Shown here: positions 7,352-14,631 of the stretch, piece by piece
Numbering within the stretch: the stretch's first letter is position 1
How the letters are laid out: every line of letters begins with the position of its first letter
NCBI GenBank assembly: GCA_002402125.1
Contig: NVVG01000021.1
Span: 11,321 to 27,851, forward strand
Source: Moraxellaceae bacterium
GTDB lineage: Bacteria > Pseudomonadota > Gammaproteobacteria > Pseudomonadales > Ketobacteraceae
Reading direction: 5' to 3'
Length of the DNA stretch: 16,531 nucleotides
Program-made: the position numbers and the translations under genes
The notes under the pieces: generated by a model
Told to the model about the DNA's origin: nothing
Databases searched by the model: none
What the model saw: the letters and a program-made list of their open reading frames with translations, nothing else

Positions 7352-8296
7352 CTACCTTGCCTCGGGTTGATTCTCCTTTTTAGCCCGTATATTCCATACC
7401 TTTGGCTTATACAACTGAATATACACCCGTCTATTTTTTGCTTTACCAGCCCTGTTTCGACTCCTTGTCATTGGCCGCGATTCGCCATGATAACGCATAG
7501 TAATCATCTCTGGATCGACGCCATTGTGCTCAAAGTATTTCGAAACGGCATTTGACCTTAACCGCGATAACTCCCAGTTATGGCCCCTACGGCCAACAAA
7601 ATCCGTATGACCGTCGATGTACACATGTTCAATCTCGGGATCCAAGTTAATATACTGAATTAACAAATCGAGCTTATCTTTTAATTTCCCCTGCACCCGC
7701 CAACCATTGGTTGTATAGCGTAACATGGTGGTTTTCAACTGATCATAGTTGGCTGGAAACAAGGCCGTAACACAAGAAAGGTACGCGCTATAAGCCTCTT
7801 GAAAATTCACCGACGAGAGATCTACCTGCGCATTCTCATGATTATGCCAAGCACCCAGCACAATGGAAGGGTTCATGCCGCCGTATAATTCATCTAAAAA
7901 CCAATTTGCCCACTTTTCATTTAACTCCACTGGGCGGCTGCCCTTCTTAAGCGGTACAACCGCGATGGTTTTGTCCCTAATCCCTTGACGCCAAGACGGA
8001 GCGGTCACTTTGATGGCGGCTTTGCCCTTTTTTAGTGAGGGCCGGTCAGATTCTAGATAGAAAGTCAGCTCTCGCCCCGATTGAGCACTAAACACGACCT
8101 CGCCATATTGGGGTACATGCTGCCATAAGCGGCACTCTAAAGGTGATGGGTCAAGTTGCCACTGCGCTGCATCCATACGTGAACTAAATTCATAGGCAAA
8201 CAGGCTAGTTGGCCCAATAGATAATATAGAAACACAGAGTATCCTCAGTGCACCGCACCACTCAATACCTACGCATCGTCCAAACATTATATTCAT
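7352..8296 (-). CDS. motY: Flagellar motor protein MotY (OmpA-type peptidoglycan-binding C-terminus)
   Basis: The 314-residue product has an N-terminal signal-like segment (about 1-34, ending SLFA) and a MotY-like domain: WQLDPSPLECRLWQHVPQYG at 46-65 and an APSWRQG segment near 99-105. The C-terminus (about 205-295) is an OmpA-type domain that binds peptidoglycan, with DGHTD at 229-233 region, ELSRLRSNAV after it, and a terminal NRAGKAKNRRV motif. MotY forms the T-ring that anchors stator units to polar flagellar motors in Vibrio and Pseudomonas. It sits next to argG, as I recall for Pseudomonas. The start at 8296 has only a weak AGG upstream; Met4 is an alternative. A sigma-28-like promoter about 40 bases upstream supports a flagellar role. 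Confidence 0.9.
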   Translation of the reverse strand: MNIMFGRCVGIEWCGALRILCVSILSIGPTSLFAYEFSSRMDAAQWQLDPSPLECRLWQHVPQYGEVVFSAQSGRELTFYLESDRPSLKKGKAAIKVTAPSWRQGIRDKTIAVVPLKKGSRPVELNEKWANWFLDELYGGMNPSIVLGAWHNHENAQVDLSSVNFQEAYSAYLSCVTALFPANYDQLKTTMLRYTTNGWRVQGKLKDKLDLLIQYINLDPEIEHVYIDGHTDFVGRRGHNWELSRLRSNAVSKYFEHNGVDPEMITMRYHGESRPMTRSRNRAGKAKNRRVYIQLYKPKVWNIRAKKENQPEAR

Positions 8297-8336
8297 TGCT
8301 GCAGCCTATTATTCAAACACCTAATCCTTGTACATT

Positions 8337-8363
8337 ATATCGGCATTGCAGCCAAAATCTTAA
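8337..8363 (-). promoter_or_regulatory. Sigma-28 (FliA)-type promoter of motY
   Basis: On the minus strand TTAAGATT (8363-8356) is followed after exactly 11 bases (8355-8345) by GCCGATAT (8344-8337). The E. coli FliA consensus is TAAAGTTT-N11-GCCGATAA, so the -10 matches 7 of 8 and the -35 matches 6 of 8 at the correct spacing. It lies about 40 bases upstream of the motY start, in the 230-base gap shared with the divergent rnt gene. A sigma-70-like TATAAT also overlaps it (8340-8335) but has no good -35. Confidence 0.72.
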
Positions 8364-8526
8364 ACCTGCGGTAATGGCCTCCTTCGGGAAACCTATTGCT
8401 AAATACCGACCTCATTTAACTAGTATAGATTACCAATCCAAAACACCAAGTGGTTGTATTGTAAGGTACAGTTAAGTAGCATGCCCTACTCCCAGTGATT
8501 ATCGATGATACGAAGGACACGGCGCC

Positions 8527-9165
8527 ATGAGCAGTAACGGCAAATCCCCTCTCGCAGCAAGATTTCGTGGTTTCTTGCCTGTTGTTATTGATGTTGAAAC
8601 AGGCGGGTTTAACGCGAGAACTGACGCCCTATTAGAAATAGCGGCAGTAATGATAACGATGGATGATGATGGCCTATTGCAATTAGGCAAAAACTATCAC
8701 TTCCATGTTCATCCTTTTGATGGTGCAAACCTTGAGAAAGCCGCTCTAGAATTCACGGGCATCGATCCCTACCACCCTTTTAGGGATGCTGTTGATGAGG
8801 GGGATGCTCTCACCGAAATTTTTAAACCCATTCGGGAACAAATTAAAGCTGAAGGTTGCTCCCGTGCCATTCTTGTTGGCCACAACGCAGTCTTTGACCA
8901 CGATTTTGTAAAAGCTGCCGCCTCCCGACAGGACCTTAAACGCAACCCTTTTCACCCGTTCTCTTGCTTTGATACCGCAACGTTAGCGGGTTTAGCCGTT
9001 GGCCAAACGGTACTGGCTAAAGCTTGTGCGGCAGCCAAAATCCCCTTTGATAACCGCCAAGCACATTCTGCCATTTACGACGCCAAACGCACTGCAGAAT
9101 TATTTTGTTATATCGTCAATCGCTGGACTCAGCTCGGTGGGCTTGAAGGTATTGAGCTAGAATAG
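8527..9165 (+). CDS. rnt: Ribonuclease T (DEDDh 3'-5' exonuclease)
   Basis: The 212-residue product is a typical RNase T, the exoribonuclease that trims tRNA 3' CCA ends and matures 5S and 23S rRNA. The DEDDh exonuclease residues are visible: Asp22 and Glu24 in VIDVETGGF, Asn120/Asp124 in [10 protein letters not shown], and His180 with Asp185 in [22 protein letters not shown] at 148-155 is also characteristic. Length fits the family (about 205-225). A GAAGGA ribosome site precedes the ATG. It is divergent from motY. In Pseudomonas, as I recall, pyrC lies between these two genes; here there is only a 230-base gap with no coding sequence. It converges with the peroxiredoxin gene. Confidence 0.97.
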   Translation: MSSNGKSPLAARFRGFLPVVIDVETGGFNARTDALLEIAAVMITMDDDGLLQLGKNYHFHVHPFDGANLEKAALEFTGIDPYHPFRDAVDEGDALTEIFKPIREQIKAEGCSRAILVGHNAVFDHDFVKAAASRQDLKRNPFHPFSCFDTATLAGLAVGQTVLAKACAAAKIPFDNRQAHSAIYDAKRTAELFCYIVNRWTQLGGLEGIELE

Positions 9166-9190
9166 ACACAAATCAAGGAGGGAGAAACAA

Positions 9191-9227
9191 TTAAGGGCTG
9201 AGGTAAATACAAACCCTCAACCCTTAA
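9191..9227 (-). terminator. Possible hairpin terminator between rnt and the peroxiredoxin gene
   Basis: TTAAGGGCTGAGG (9191-9203) and CCTCAACCCTTAA (9215-9227) form a 13-bp inverted repeat with one mismatch, which becomes a G-U wobble in minus-strand RNA, with an 11-base loop. Neither strand has a strong T run after it, so it may be a weak terminator or a 3'-end stabilising hairpin shared by the two convergent genes. Confidence 0.45.
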
Positions 9228-9282
9228 CAGCTTATTACTAACAGATTATCCGATTACGGGTTAGCCATTAAAGTTTATCCCA

Positions 9283-9885
9283 TTACAAATTATCAGAGTT
9301 ACCTGCCAAGTATTCCGCAACACCTGCTGGTGAAGCATTCATACCTTTATCACCTTTGTTCCAACCCGCTGGGCAAACTTCGCCATGTTCTTCATGGAAC
9401 TGAAGCGCATCAACCAGACGAATAAGCTCGTCCATGTTACGGCCTAATGGCAAGTCATTAACGATCTGCGAACGAACAACACCTTTAGTATCGATCAAGA
9501 ACGCACCACGGTAAGCAACGCCACCTTCTGACTCAACGTCATAAGCTTTACAAATTGAGTGAGTCATATCCGCAGCCAGTGTGTATTTAACAGCACCAAT
9601 ACCGCCATCATTGATAGCGGTATTACGCCATGCGTTATGAGTGAAGTGAGAATCGATAGAAACACCAATAACCTCCACGCCGCGCTCTTTGAATTGATCC
9701 ATACGGTGATCAAGAGCAATCAACTCTGATGGGCACACAAAGGTAAAATCTAATGGGTAGAAAAATACTAAACCATATTTCCCTTTGATTGTTTCTGACA
9801 AACAAAAATCATCAACGATAGTTCCATCGCCTAGTACCGCGGAAACAGTAAAATCGGGGGCTGGCTTACCAACTAATACACTCAT
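9283..9885 (-). CDS. Typical 2-Cys peroxiredoxin (AhpC/Prx1 family)
   Basis: The 200-residue product reduces hydrogen peroxide and organic peroxides in the cytoplasm. The peroxidatic Cys51 is in FYPLDFTFVCPSEL; the resolving Cys171 is in HGEVCPAGW. GGIG at 94-97 resembles the loop found in overoxidation-sensitive enzymes, but the C-terminal YF motif is absent (EYL then a short tail). I place the start at ATG 9885: an AAGGAGAG ribosome site lies five to six bases upstream, and MSVLVGKPAPDF is the usual family N-terminus. An in-frame extension upstream to 9936 adds 17 residues of unlike sequence and has no such site. It resembles the peroxiredoxin next to rnt in Pseudomonas. Reductant partners (AhpF, thioredoxin) are not in the window. 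Confidence 0.96.
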   Translation of the reverse strand: MSVLVGKPAPDFTVSAVLGDGTIVDDFCLSETIKGKYGLVFFYPLDFTFVCPSELIALDHRMDQFKERGVEVIGVSIDSHFTHNAWRNTAINDGGIGAVKYTLAADMTHSICKAYDVESEGGVAYRGAFLIDTKGVVRSQIVNDLPLGRNMDELIRLVDALQFHEEHGEVCPAGWNKGDKGMNASPAGVAEYLAGNSDNL

Positions 9886-9892
9886 CTGAACT

Positions 9893-9900
9893 CTCCTTAA
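9893..9900 (-). promoter_or_regulatory. Ribosome binding site deciding the peroxiredoxin start
   Basis: On the minus strand TTAAGGAGAG precedes ATG 9885 by five to six bases. It is close to the full Shine-Dalgarno consensus and fixes the start at 9885, not at 9936. Confidence 0.85.
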
Positions 9901-9924
9901 TAGGGTTATAAAAACAACGAATTC

Positions 9925-9953
9925 ATAATACAGCAAGACTACGATACTGCCAG
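9925..9953 (-). promoter_or_regulatory. Candidate sigma-70 promoter of the peroxiredoxin gene
   Basis: On the minus strand CTGGCA (9953-9948), a 17-base spacer, then TATTAT (9930-9925). Matches are 4 of 6 and 5 of 6. The leader would be about 35 bases. Confidence 0.42.
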
Positions 9954-9989
9954 CTTTTTAAGGCCTAACACACAATAGATTTAGCATAT

Positions 9990-10010
9990 GGATATATCCT
10001 CAGCAGGATA
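9990..10010. repeat. Overlapping dyads in the peroxiredoxin/methyltransferase divergent region
   Basis: GGATATATCC (9990-9999) is a perfect palindrome. It overlaps TATCCT-CAGC-AGGATA (9995-10010), a 6-bp inverted repeat with a 4-base spacer. The cluster starts 37 bases upstream of the candidate peroxiredoxin -35 box. It could be an operator for either divergent gene. It does not match the OxyR ATAG-N6-CTAT pattern well. Confidence 0.45.
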
Positions 10011-10040
10011 AAAACGTTCACCGCATACCCACACGAAGAG

Positions 10041-10111
10041 TGGCGTTTTATATAAAACCAATATTCAATAACGAAGGGGTTGGCGTTATACTGGGAAAAT
10101 AAATTACGCCA
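10041..10111. repeat. TGGCGTT direct repeats and an inverted repeat upstream of the methyltransferase gene
   Basis: TGGCGTTTTA (10041-10050) and TGGCGTTATA (10081-10090) match at 9 of 10 positions and are exactly 40 bases apart. The second copy is also the left arm of TGGCGT...ACGCCA (10081-10086 and 10106-10111). They lie 28-98 bases before the methyltransferase ATG and may be regulatory; no known operator is recognised. Confidence 0.4.
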
Positions 10112-10138
10112 AGAAAACAACGCTGGAAACTCTCAATC

Positions 10139-10906
10139 ATGCCTGCCTTTAAAGACCATTTTTCAAGCGACTCTGACAGCTACAAACAATATCGTCCTAC
10201 CTACCCCACAGAATTATTTTCCTGGCTGGCCAAGCAATGCGACAACAGGAACAATGTATGGGATTGTGGTACCGGGTCGGGACAAGCAGCCATAGAACAT
10301 AGCAAACACTTTCAACAGGTGCTTGCCACCGATGCTAGCGAAGCCCAGATTTCACAGGCAGAGGCCCAAAGCAACATTACCTATCGGGTATCGCCCGCTG
10401 AAACCCTCAATGTACCGGGCTATAATTCTGATAGCTTTGATCTGATTACCGTCGCACAAGCAATCCACTGGTTTGACCTACCTGAATTTTTTAATACCGT
10501 TGAGCGTGTACTTAAACCAGGAGGTCATTTGGCGGTATGGGGCTATCAATTCATCAATACCGGTACGGAAATCGATCACCTCATTAAAGATTTTCACTCT
10601 AATATTCTCGGTCCCTATTGGCCTCCAGAACGTAAATTGCTCAACGACGGTTATACAGAAATAACATTCCCTTACCCTAGATTAGCAACAGACTCATTTT
10701 CTATGCAGGCCACATGGTCATTTAGCCAACTAATCGGTTATCTCAACACCTGGTCTGCGGTTAAAAAGTATGAAGAGGTTAACGGTACCAGTCCCTTATC
10801 TGCAATCCATGCTGAACTGAAAAAATGCTGGGGCGGCGCGCATTCAACCCGCACCGTTTATTGGCCGCTGACAATTTACTTGGGGAAAAAGCCAGGCCAC
10901 CAATAG
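10139..10906 (+). CDS. Class I SAM-dependent methyltransferase (Methyltransf_11 type)
   Basis: The 255-residue product has the class I methyltransferase signature. Motif I is VWDCGTGSGQA at 40-50, which binds S-adenosylmethionine. An acidic motif II residue is Asp65 in LATDAS, and the FDLITVAQAIHWFD stretch (100-113) is motif IV-like, followed by VLKPGG at 124-129. The N-terminal DHFSS...YKQYRPTYP segment is shared with small-molecule methyltransferases related to trans-aconitate and sterol types. The substrate cannot be read from the sequence. The ribosome site is weak (GGAAA about 12 bases upstream). It diverges from the peroxiredoxin gene and converges with asnS, with only 31 bases between the stops and no terminator visible. 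Confidence 0.92.
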   Translation: MPAFKDHFSSDSDSYKQYRPTYPTELFSWLAKQCDNRNNVWDCGTGSGQAAIEHSKHFQQVLATDASEAQISQAEAQSNITYRVSPAETLNVPGYNSDSFDLITVAQAIHWFDLPEFFNTVERVLKPGGHLAVWGYQFINTGTEIDHLIKDFHSNILGPYWPPERKLLNDGYTEITFPYPRLATDSFSMQATWSFSQLIGYLNTWSAVKKYEEVNGTSPLSAIHAELKKCWGGAHSTRTVYWPLTIYLGKKPGHQ

Positions 10907-10937
10907 TCGGTGCGGCAAGCAGGCTATCTCACTTGCA

Positions 10938-12338
10938 TTAAAACAACGCATTCTGCGGTGTTCTTGGGTATGGGATCGCATCTCTCACATTCTCCATGCC
11001 CGAGATATAATTCAACAAACGCTCAAATCCCAATCCAAAACCTCCATGGGGCACAGTACCGTATCGACGCAAGTCTCGGTACCATGACAAATCTTTACTT
11101 AGCCCCTGCGCAGCCATTTTTCGATCGAGCACATCTAAGCGCTCTTCTCGCTGGCTACCCCCAATGATCTCGCCAATGCCTGGGGCCAATACATCCATTG
11201 CGGCACAGGTTTTACCATCATCATTTTCACGCATGTAGAAAGCTTTAATCTCTTTTGGGTAGTTCATTAGAATTAACGGACCACCGACATGCTCCTCTGC
11301 CAAATAACGTTCATGTTCAGAGTGCAGGTCCACCCCCCAATACACAGGGAACTCGAACTTCTTACCGCAATTTTCTAGGATGGTTATTGCATCGGTATAA
11401 TCCATTCGAACAAATTCTGACTTAACCACGTTCTCCAGTCGCTCGATGGCTTGCTTATCGACCATTTTTTGAAAGAACGCCATGTCATCGGCTCGCTCAT
11501 TAAGCACCGCCGTAAATACGTATTTCAGGAAGTCCTCTGTCATCGTTGCAATATCCGCTAATGAGGCAAAGGCTAACTCAGGTTCGATCATCCAAAACTC
11601 GGAGAGATGCCGACTGGTATTGGAATTCTCCGCTCTAAAGGTTGGTCCAAAAGTATAGACTCGCGACAAAGCCAAACAGTAGGCTTCAACATTAAGCTGG
11701 CCTGACACCGTCAAAAATGACTCTTCCCCAAAGAAGTCTTTTGAAAAATCAACAGCACCAGCGTCGGTACGGGGAAGGTTTTCTACATCAAGCGTGCTAA
11801 CGCGAAACATCTCGCCAGCACCTTCACAATCGCTGGCGGTAATTATGGGGGTATTTACCCAATAGAAATTTCGCTCATGAAAATAGCGATGAATTGCCTG
11901 CGAGCAGGTATTTCGCAGCCGCGCCATTGCGCCAAAGGTATTTGTTCTTGCTCGCAAATGTGCAACACTGCGTAAGTATTCAAAACTATGGCGTTTTTTT
12001 GCAATGGGATAGGTTTCTGGGTCATCAACCCAGCCCAATACTTCTATATTTGAAGCCTGAACTTCTAGCGATTGCCCTTTGCCTTGTGACTCGACAATAT
12101 GGCCATTAATAGAAACCGAACAACCCGCGGACAACTTAAGCACTTCAGACTCATAGTTTGCTACGGTGTTATCAACAACCACCTGAATGCCATCAAAACA
12201 TGAACCATCATGTATGTTAAGAAATGAAAAACCCGCTTTCGAATCACGCCGACTCCTTACCCAGCCTTTTAATTGGACCGATTCATTTACTTTCACTTTT
12301 CCTGCAAGAAGATCGCTAACTTGAAGTAGCCAATTCAT
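10938..12338 (-). CDS. asnS: Asparaginyl-tRNA synthetase
   Basis: The 466-residue product is a full-length class IIb aminoacyl-tRNA synthetase that charges tRNA-Asn with asparagine. An OB-fold anticodon-binding domain occupies about 20-105 ([13 protein letters not shown] at 22-34). The catalytic core has motif 2 ([22 protein letters not shown] at about 234-255) and motif 3 ([10 protein letters not shown] at 433-442). [11 protein letters not shown] is characteristic of AsnRS and separates it from AspRS. Two overlapping ATGs occur (12338 and 12342, different frames); the AAGGAA site fits 12338. As I recall, P. aeruginosa lacks this enzyme and uses the GatCAB amidation route, so its presence here marks a difference from that genus. 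It is followed by the convergent methyltransferase gene. Confidence 0.98.
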   Translation of the reverse strand: MNWLLQVSDLLAGKVKVNESVQLKGWVRSRRDSKAGFSFLNIHDGSCFDGIQVVVDNTVANYESEVLKLSAGCSVSINGHIVESQGKGQSLEVQASNIEVLGWVDDPETYPIAKKRHSFEYLRSVAHLRARTNTFGAMARLRNTCSQAIHRYFHERNFYWVNTPIITASDCEGAGEMFRVSTLDVENLPRTDAGAVDFSKDFFGEESFLTVSGQLNVEAYCLALSRVYTFGPTFRAENSNTSRHLSEFWMIEPELAFASLADIATMTEDFLKYVFTAVLNERADDMAFFQKMVDKQAIERLENVVKSEFVRMDYTDAITILENCGKKFEFPVYWGVDLHSEHERYLAEEHVGGPLILMNYPKEIKAFYMRENDDGKTCAAMDVLAPGIGEIIGGSQREERLDVLDRKMAAQGLSKDLSWYRDLRRYGTVPHGGFGLGFERLLNYISGMENVRDAIPYPRTPQNALF

Positions 12339-12462
12339 TCATTGTTCCTTTTCTATACAAACTGTAAATAGTAAAACTTAACGTTATCAAAATAGTAGGG
12401 CACCCCATCAGACATCATTGGGCTCTCCACCGACATTCTGTCTAGTCTTAACCATCAGGCAA

Positions 12463-12492
12463 AAAAAAGGAAGCCATCTGGCTTCCTTTTTT
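12463..12492 (-). terminator. Rho-independent terminator of grxD
   Basis: A perfect 13-bp inverted repeat, AAAAAAGGAAGCC (12463-12475) and GGCTTCCTTTTTT (12480-12492), has a four-base ATCT loop. Each side gives a T run after the stem, so it can act in both directions. It lies 31 bases beyond the grxD stop on the minus strand and insulates asnS from grxD. Confidence 0.93.
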
Positions 12493-12522
12493 ACCCACGT
12501 TACGATGTAGGCTAAGAACGTT

Positions 12523-12849
12523 TTACGCTTCTTGAGCTGGAGATGCCTCTTCCACTAACGGCTTCAACTCACCTTGTTGGAACATCTCGCTAATGATGTC
12601 ACAACCCCCAATTAACTCACCTTTTATCCACAATTGAGGGAAAGTAGGCCAGTTTGCATACTTGGGTAATTCGGCACGGATCTCGGGGTGATCAAATATA
12701 TTCACAAAGGCAAAAGGTCGGCCAATAGTTGTTAGCGCCTCAACGGCACGGGAGGAAAAGCCACACTGAGGAAACTGAGGTGTACCTTTCATGTATAACA
12801 ACACATCATTGCTTTCGATTTGCTCTTTGATTATTTCAACTGTTTCCAT
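12523..12849 (-). CDS. grxD: Monothiol glutaredoxin (Grx4/GrxD family)
   Basis: The 108-residue product has the single-cysteine active site CGFS (Cys29-Ser32) in a KGTPQFPQCGFSSRAV stretch, typical of the Grx4/Grx5 family. These proteins bind a [2Fe-2S] cluster with glutathione and deliver or traffic iron-sulfur clusters, often together with BolA. TFPQLWIKGELIGGCDI at about 69-85 contains the cis-proline (TFP) and GG-CD glutathione-binding signatures. An AAAGG ribosome site precedes the ATG at 12849. It is monocistronic: a promoter-like sequence lies upstream and a strong terminator follows the stop. In Pseudomonas, as I recall, grxD also lies near the rnt-peroxiredoxin cluster. Confidence 0.97.
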   Translation of the reverse strand: METVEIIKEQIESNDVLLYMKGTPQFPQCGFSSRAVEALTTIGRPFAFVNIFDHPEIRAELPKYANWPTFPQLWIKGELIGGCDIISEMFQQGELKPLVEEASPAQEA

Positions 12850-12891
12850 TGGGATACCTTTAACTGCTTAAATATCAGTATGTTAAATAAA

Positions 12892-12921
12892 ACTATACTG
12901 CTCTATTACCTATTCTACCAA
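12892..12921 (-). promoter_or_regulatory. grxD: Candidate sigma-70 promoter of grxD
   Basis: On the minus strand TTGGTA (12921-12916), an 18-base spacer, then TATAGT (12897-12892). Matches are 4 of 6 and 5 of 6. The leader would be about 35 bases. Confidence 0.42.
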
Positions 12922-12977
12922 ACCTGGAAGCAACAAACACCCGCTCATTTGCAAGGTTTTCGGTCCACGACCTTACG

Positions 12978-14534
12978 CTATATACCCCAGCCACCTCCTC
13001 CTGGAGTTTTTATACTGAGCTGGTCGCCCCGACACACGTCAAAACAGACTTTGGGGGGCAATGACTGGCCGTTGCATTGGTTCTCGCCCACCACACCCTC
13101 GCCGCCACCGGCAAGCCCCCATGGCGCTCGTAAGCGTCGCTCGGTTAATAGTGTCACCGTAGCAGGCTGTAGAAACTCTATATTGCGTTCGAGACCGTTA
13201 CCCCCTCGATGTTTACCTGTCCCTCCAGAATTGTCCCGTATCCGATACGCGAGGACTCTTAATGGGTAGTGACTTTCTAAGCTTTCCACCGGAGTATTTA
13301 GGGTATTCGTCATATGGGTTTGCACAGCATTCAAGCCATCCCCTTTAGCATGAGCTCCCATCCCTCCGCCGATAGTTTCGTAATAGTCCCACTGCGGCTG
13401 ACTCTCTGTTGCAGCGGCCCCCATGGCGACATTATTCATACTGCCATGGCTCGCCGCGGGAATTCGCTGTGGTATCGCTTTTGCCATTGCTCCTAATATT
13501 ACATCCACCACCCGCGTACTGGTTTCTACATTGCCCGCCGCCACCGCTGCCGGGCGCTCCGCGTTCAATAGGCACCCTTTGTCTGCATGTAAGGTAATAG
13601 CGCTAAAAGTACCAGCACATGACGGTGTATGTGATGGCATCAAACAGCGAAACACGTAATACACTGCTGCGGCGGCGACTGATAATGGACAGTTAACATT
13701 TCCCATCACCTGCGGATGAGTACCAGAGAAATCAACGTCTACCACGCCGTCATTAATGCTGATTGATGCGGCAATCTTAATATCGAAAGTCCCTCCACCA
13801 TCGTCATCTAAGTAGTCTTCAAAACAATACTGGCCATTGGGCAAGTCACTCAAGGCAGCCATCGCCAAGCGAGCCCCATAAGCATTAAGTTCTGTTAGAA
13901 ATTGAAAATAATGTGCAATACCATGGCGAGAAATCAATTCGGTCAAACGCCGACAACCAATCCGATTAGCACTAATTTGTGCAGAGAAGTCGCCATAACT
14001 TTGGCCTTGCACTCCTGATTCACTGCCACTGATGGCATTTAGCACGTTATCCAGTACCCGACCGTTACGCACCAACACCGTCGGTGGGATAACAATACCC
14101 TCTTCTTCAAGGGTTTGGGATATTGGCATCGATCCTGGGGACGAGGCACCAACATTGGCGTGATGCGCCCTATTCACAATAAAACCAACCAACCGTTCTT
14201 CATCGTCGTCTTCAGAAACAAAAAGTGGTGCTATTACGGTTATATCCGGTAAATGTGTGCCACCAAGATAGGGGTCATTCAACACCACCATATCACCTGA
14301 CTGCCAATCTACCGACTGAACAATATCGGTCATCGCAAATGCCATGCTACCCAAATGGACGGGGATATGCGCAGCCTGCGCACAAAGCCCGCCATCGGGA
14401 TCAAAGACCGCACAAGAAAAATCCATTCTGTCTTTTATATTGGGTGAAAAAGACGAGCGGCGTAGAACAGCGCCCATTTCATTACAAATAGACTCTATAC
14501 GATTAACAAATATGCCTAGTGCAATAGGGTTCAT
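12978..14534 (-). CDS. Hydantoinase B / 5-oxoprolinase beta-type subunit (HyuB family), no HyuA visible
   Basis: The 518-residue product follows the HyuB family from end to end. The N-terminus is MNPIALGIFVNRIESICNEM followed by GAVLRRSSFSPNIKDRMDFSCA. Central hallmarks are NDPYLGGTHLPDIT, RAHHANVG, FVSGT-like DFSGTHPQVMGNVNCP, and a glycine-rich C-terminus (GGNGLER, then TPGGGGWG). Relatives are ATP-dependent hydantoinases, 5-oxoprolinases and acetone/acetophenone carboxylase subunits that act with a HyuA (hydantoinase_A) partner. None is present on either side: grxD lies downstream, and a TPR gene lies upstream. The start at 14534 matches the family; an in-frame GTG at 14585 would add 17 residues with no resemblance to it. 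No strong ribosome site supports either start. Substrate is unknown. Confidence 0.9.
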   Translation of the reverse strand: MNPIALGIFVNRIESICNEMGAVLRRSSFSPNIKDRMDFSCAVFDPDGGLCAQAAHIPVHLGSMAFAMTDIVQSVDWQSGDMVVLNDPYLGGTHLPDITVIAPLFVSEDDDEERLVGFIVNRAHHANVGASSPGSMPISQTLEEEGIVIPPTVLVRNGRVLDNVLNAISGSESGVQGQSYGDFSAQISANRIGCRRLTELISRHGIAHYFQFLTELNAYGARLAMAALSDLPNGQYCFEDYLDDDGGGTFDIKIAASISINDGVVDVDFSGTHPQVMGNVNCPLSVAAAAVYYVFRCLMPSHTPSCAGTFSAITLHADKGCLLNAERPAAVAAGNVETSTRVVDVILGAMAKAIPQRIPAASHGSMNNVAMGAAATESQPQWDYYETIGGGMGAHAKGDGLNAVQTHMTNTLNTPVESLESHYPLRVLAYRIRDNSGGTGKHRGGNGLERNIEFLQPATVTLLTERRLRAPWGLAGGGEGVVGENQCNGQSLPPKVCFDVCRGDQLSIKTPGGGGWGI

Positions 14535-14631
14535 GGGATGTGTACTTAACCTGTAGTAAATTGCCGAAAAGAGATGTAATGACACAACAGCGTATTTTAA
14601 CAGGTTACAAAACAGCTAAGAAGCACAATCT

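Noticed and set aside
9886..9936. N-terminal extension of the peroxiredoxin to an upstream ATG
   Set aside because: The extra 17 residues do not fit the family, and the strong AAGGAGAG site is placed for ATG 9885.
12820..13659. Several plus-strand open frames opposite the HyuB gene (up to 149 codons)
   Set aside because: They lie antisense to a strong family match, have proline- and serine-rich low-information content, and have no ribosome sites or homology I recognise.
14535..14585. GTG start for the HyuB-like protein
   Set aside because: The family N-terminus begins at MNPIALGIF; the 17 extra residues show no resemblance, although neither start has a strong ribosome site.
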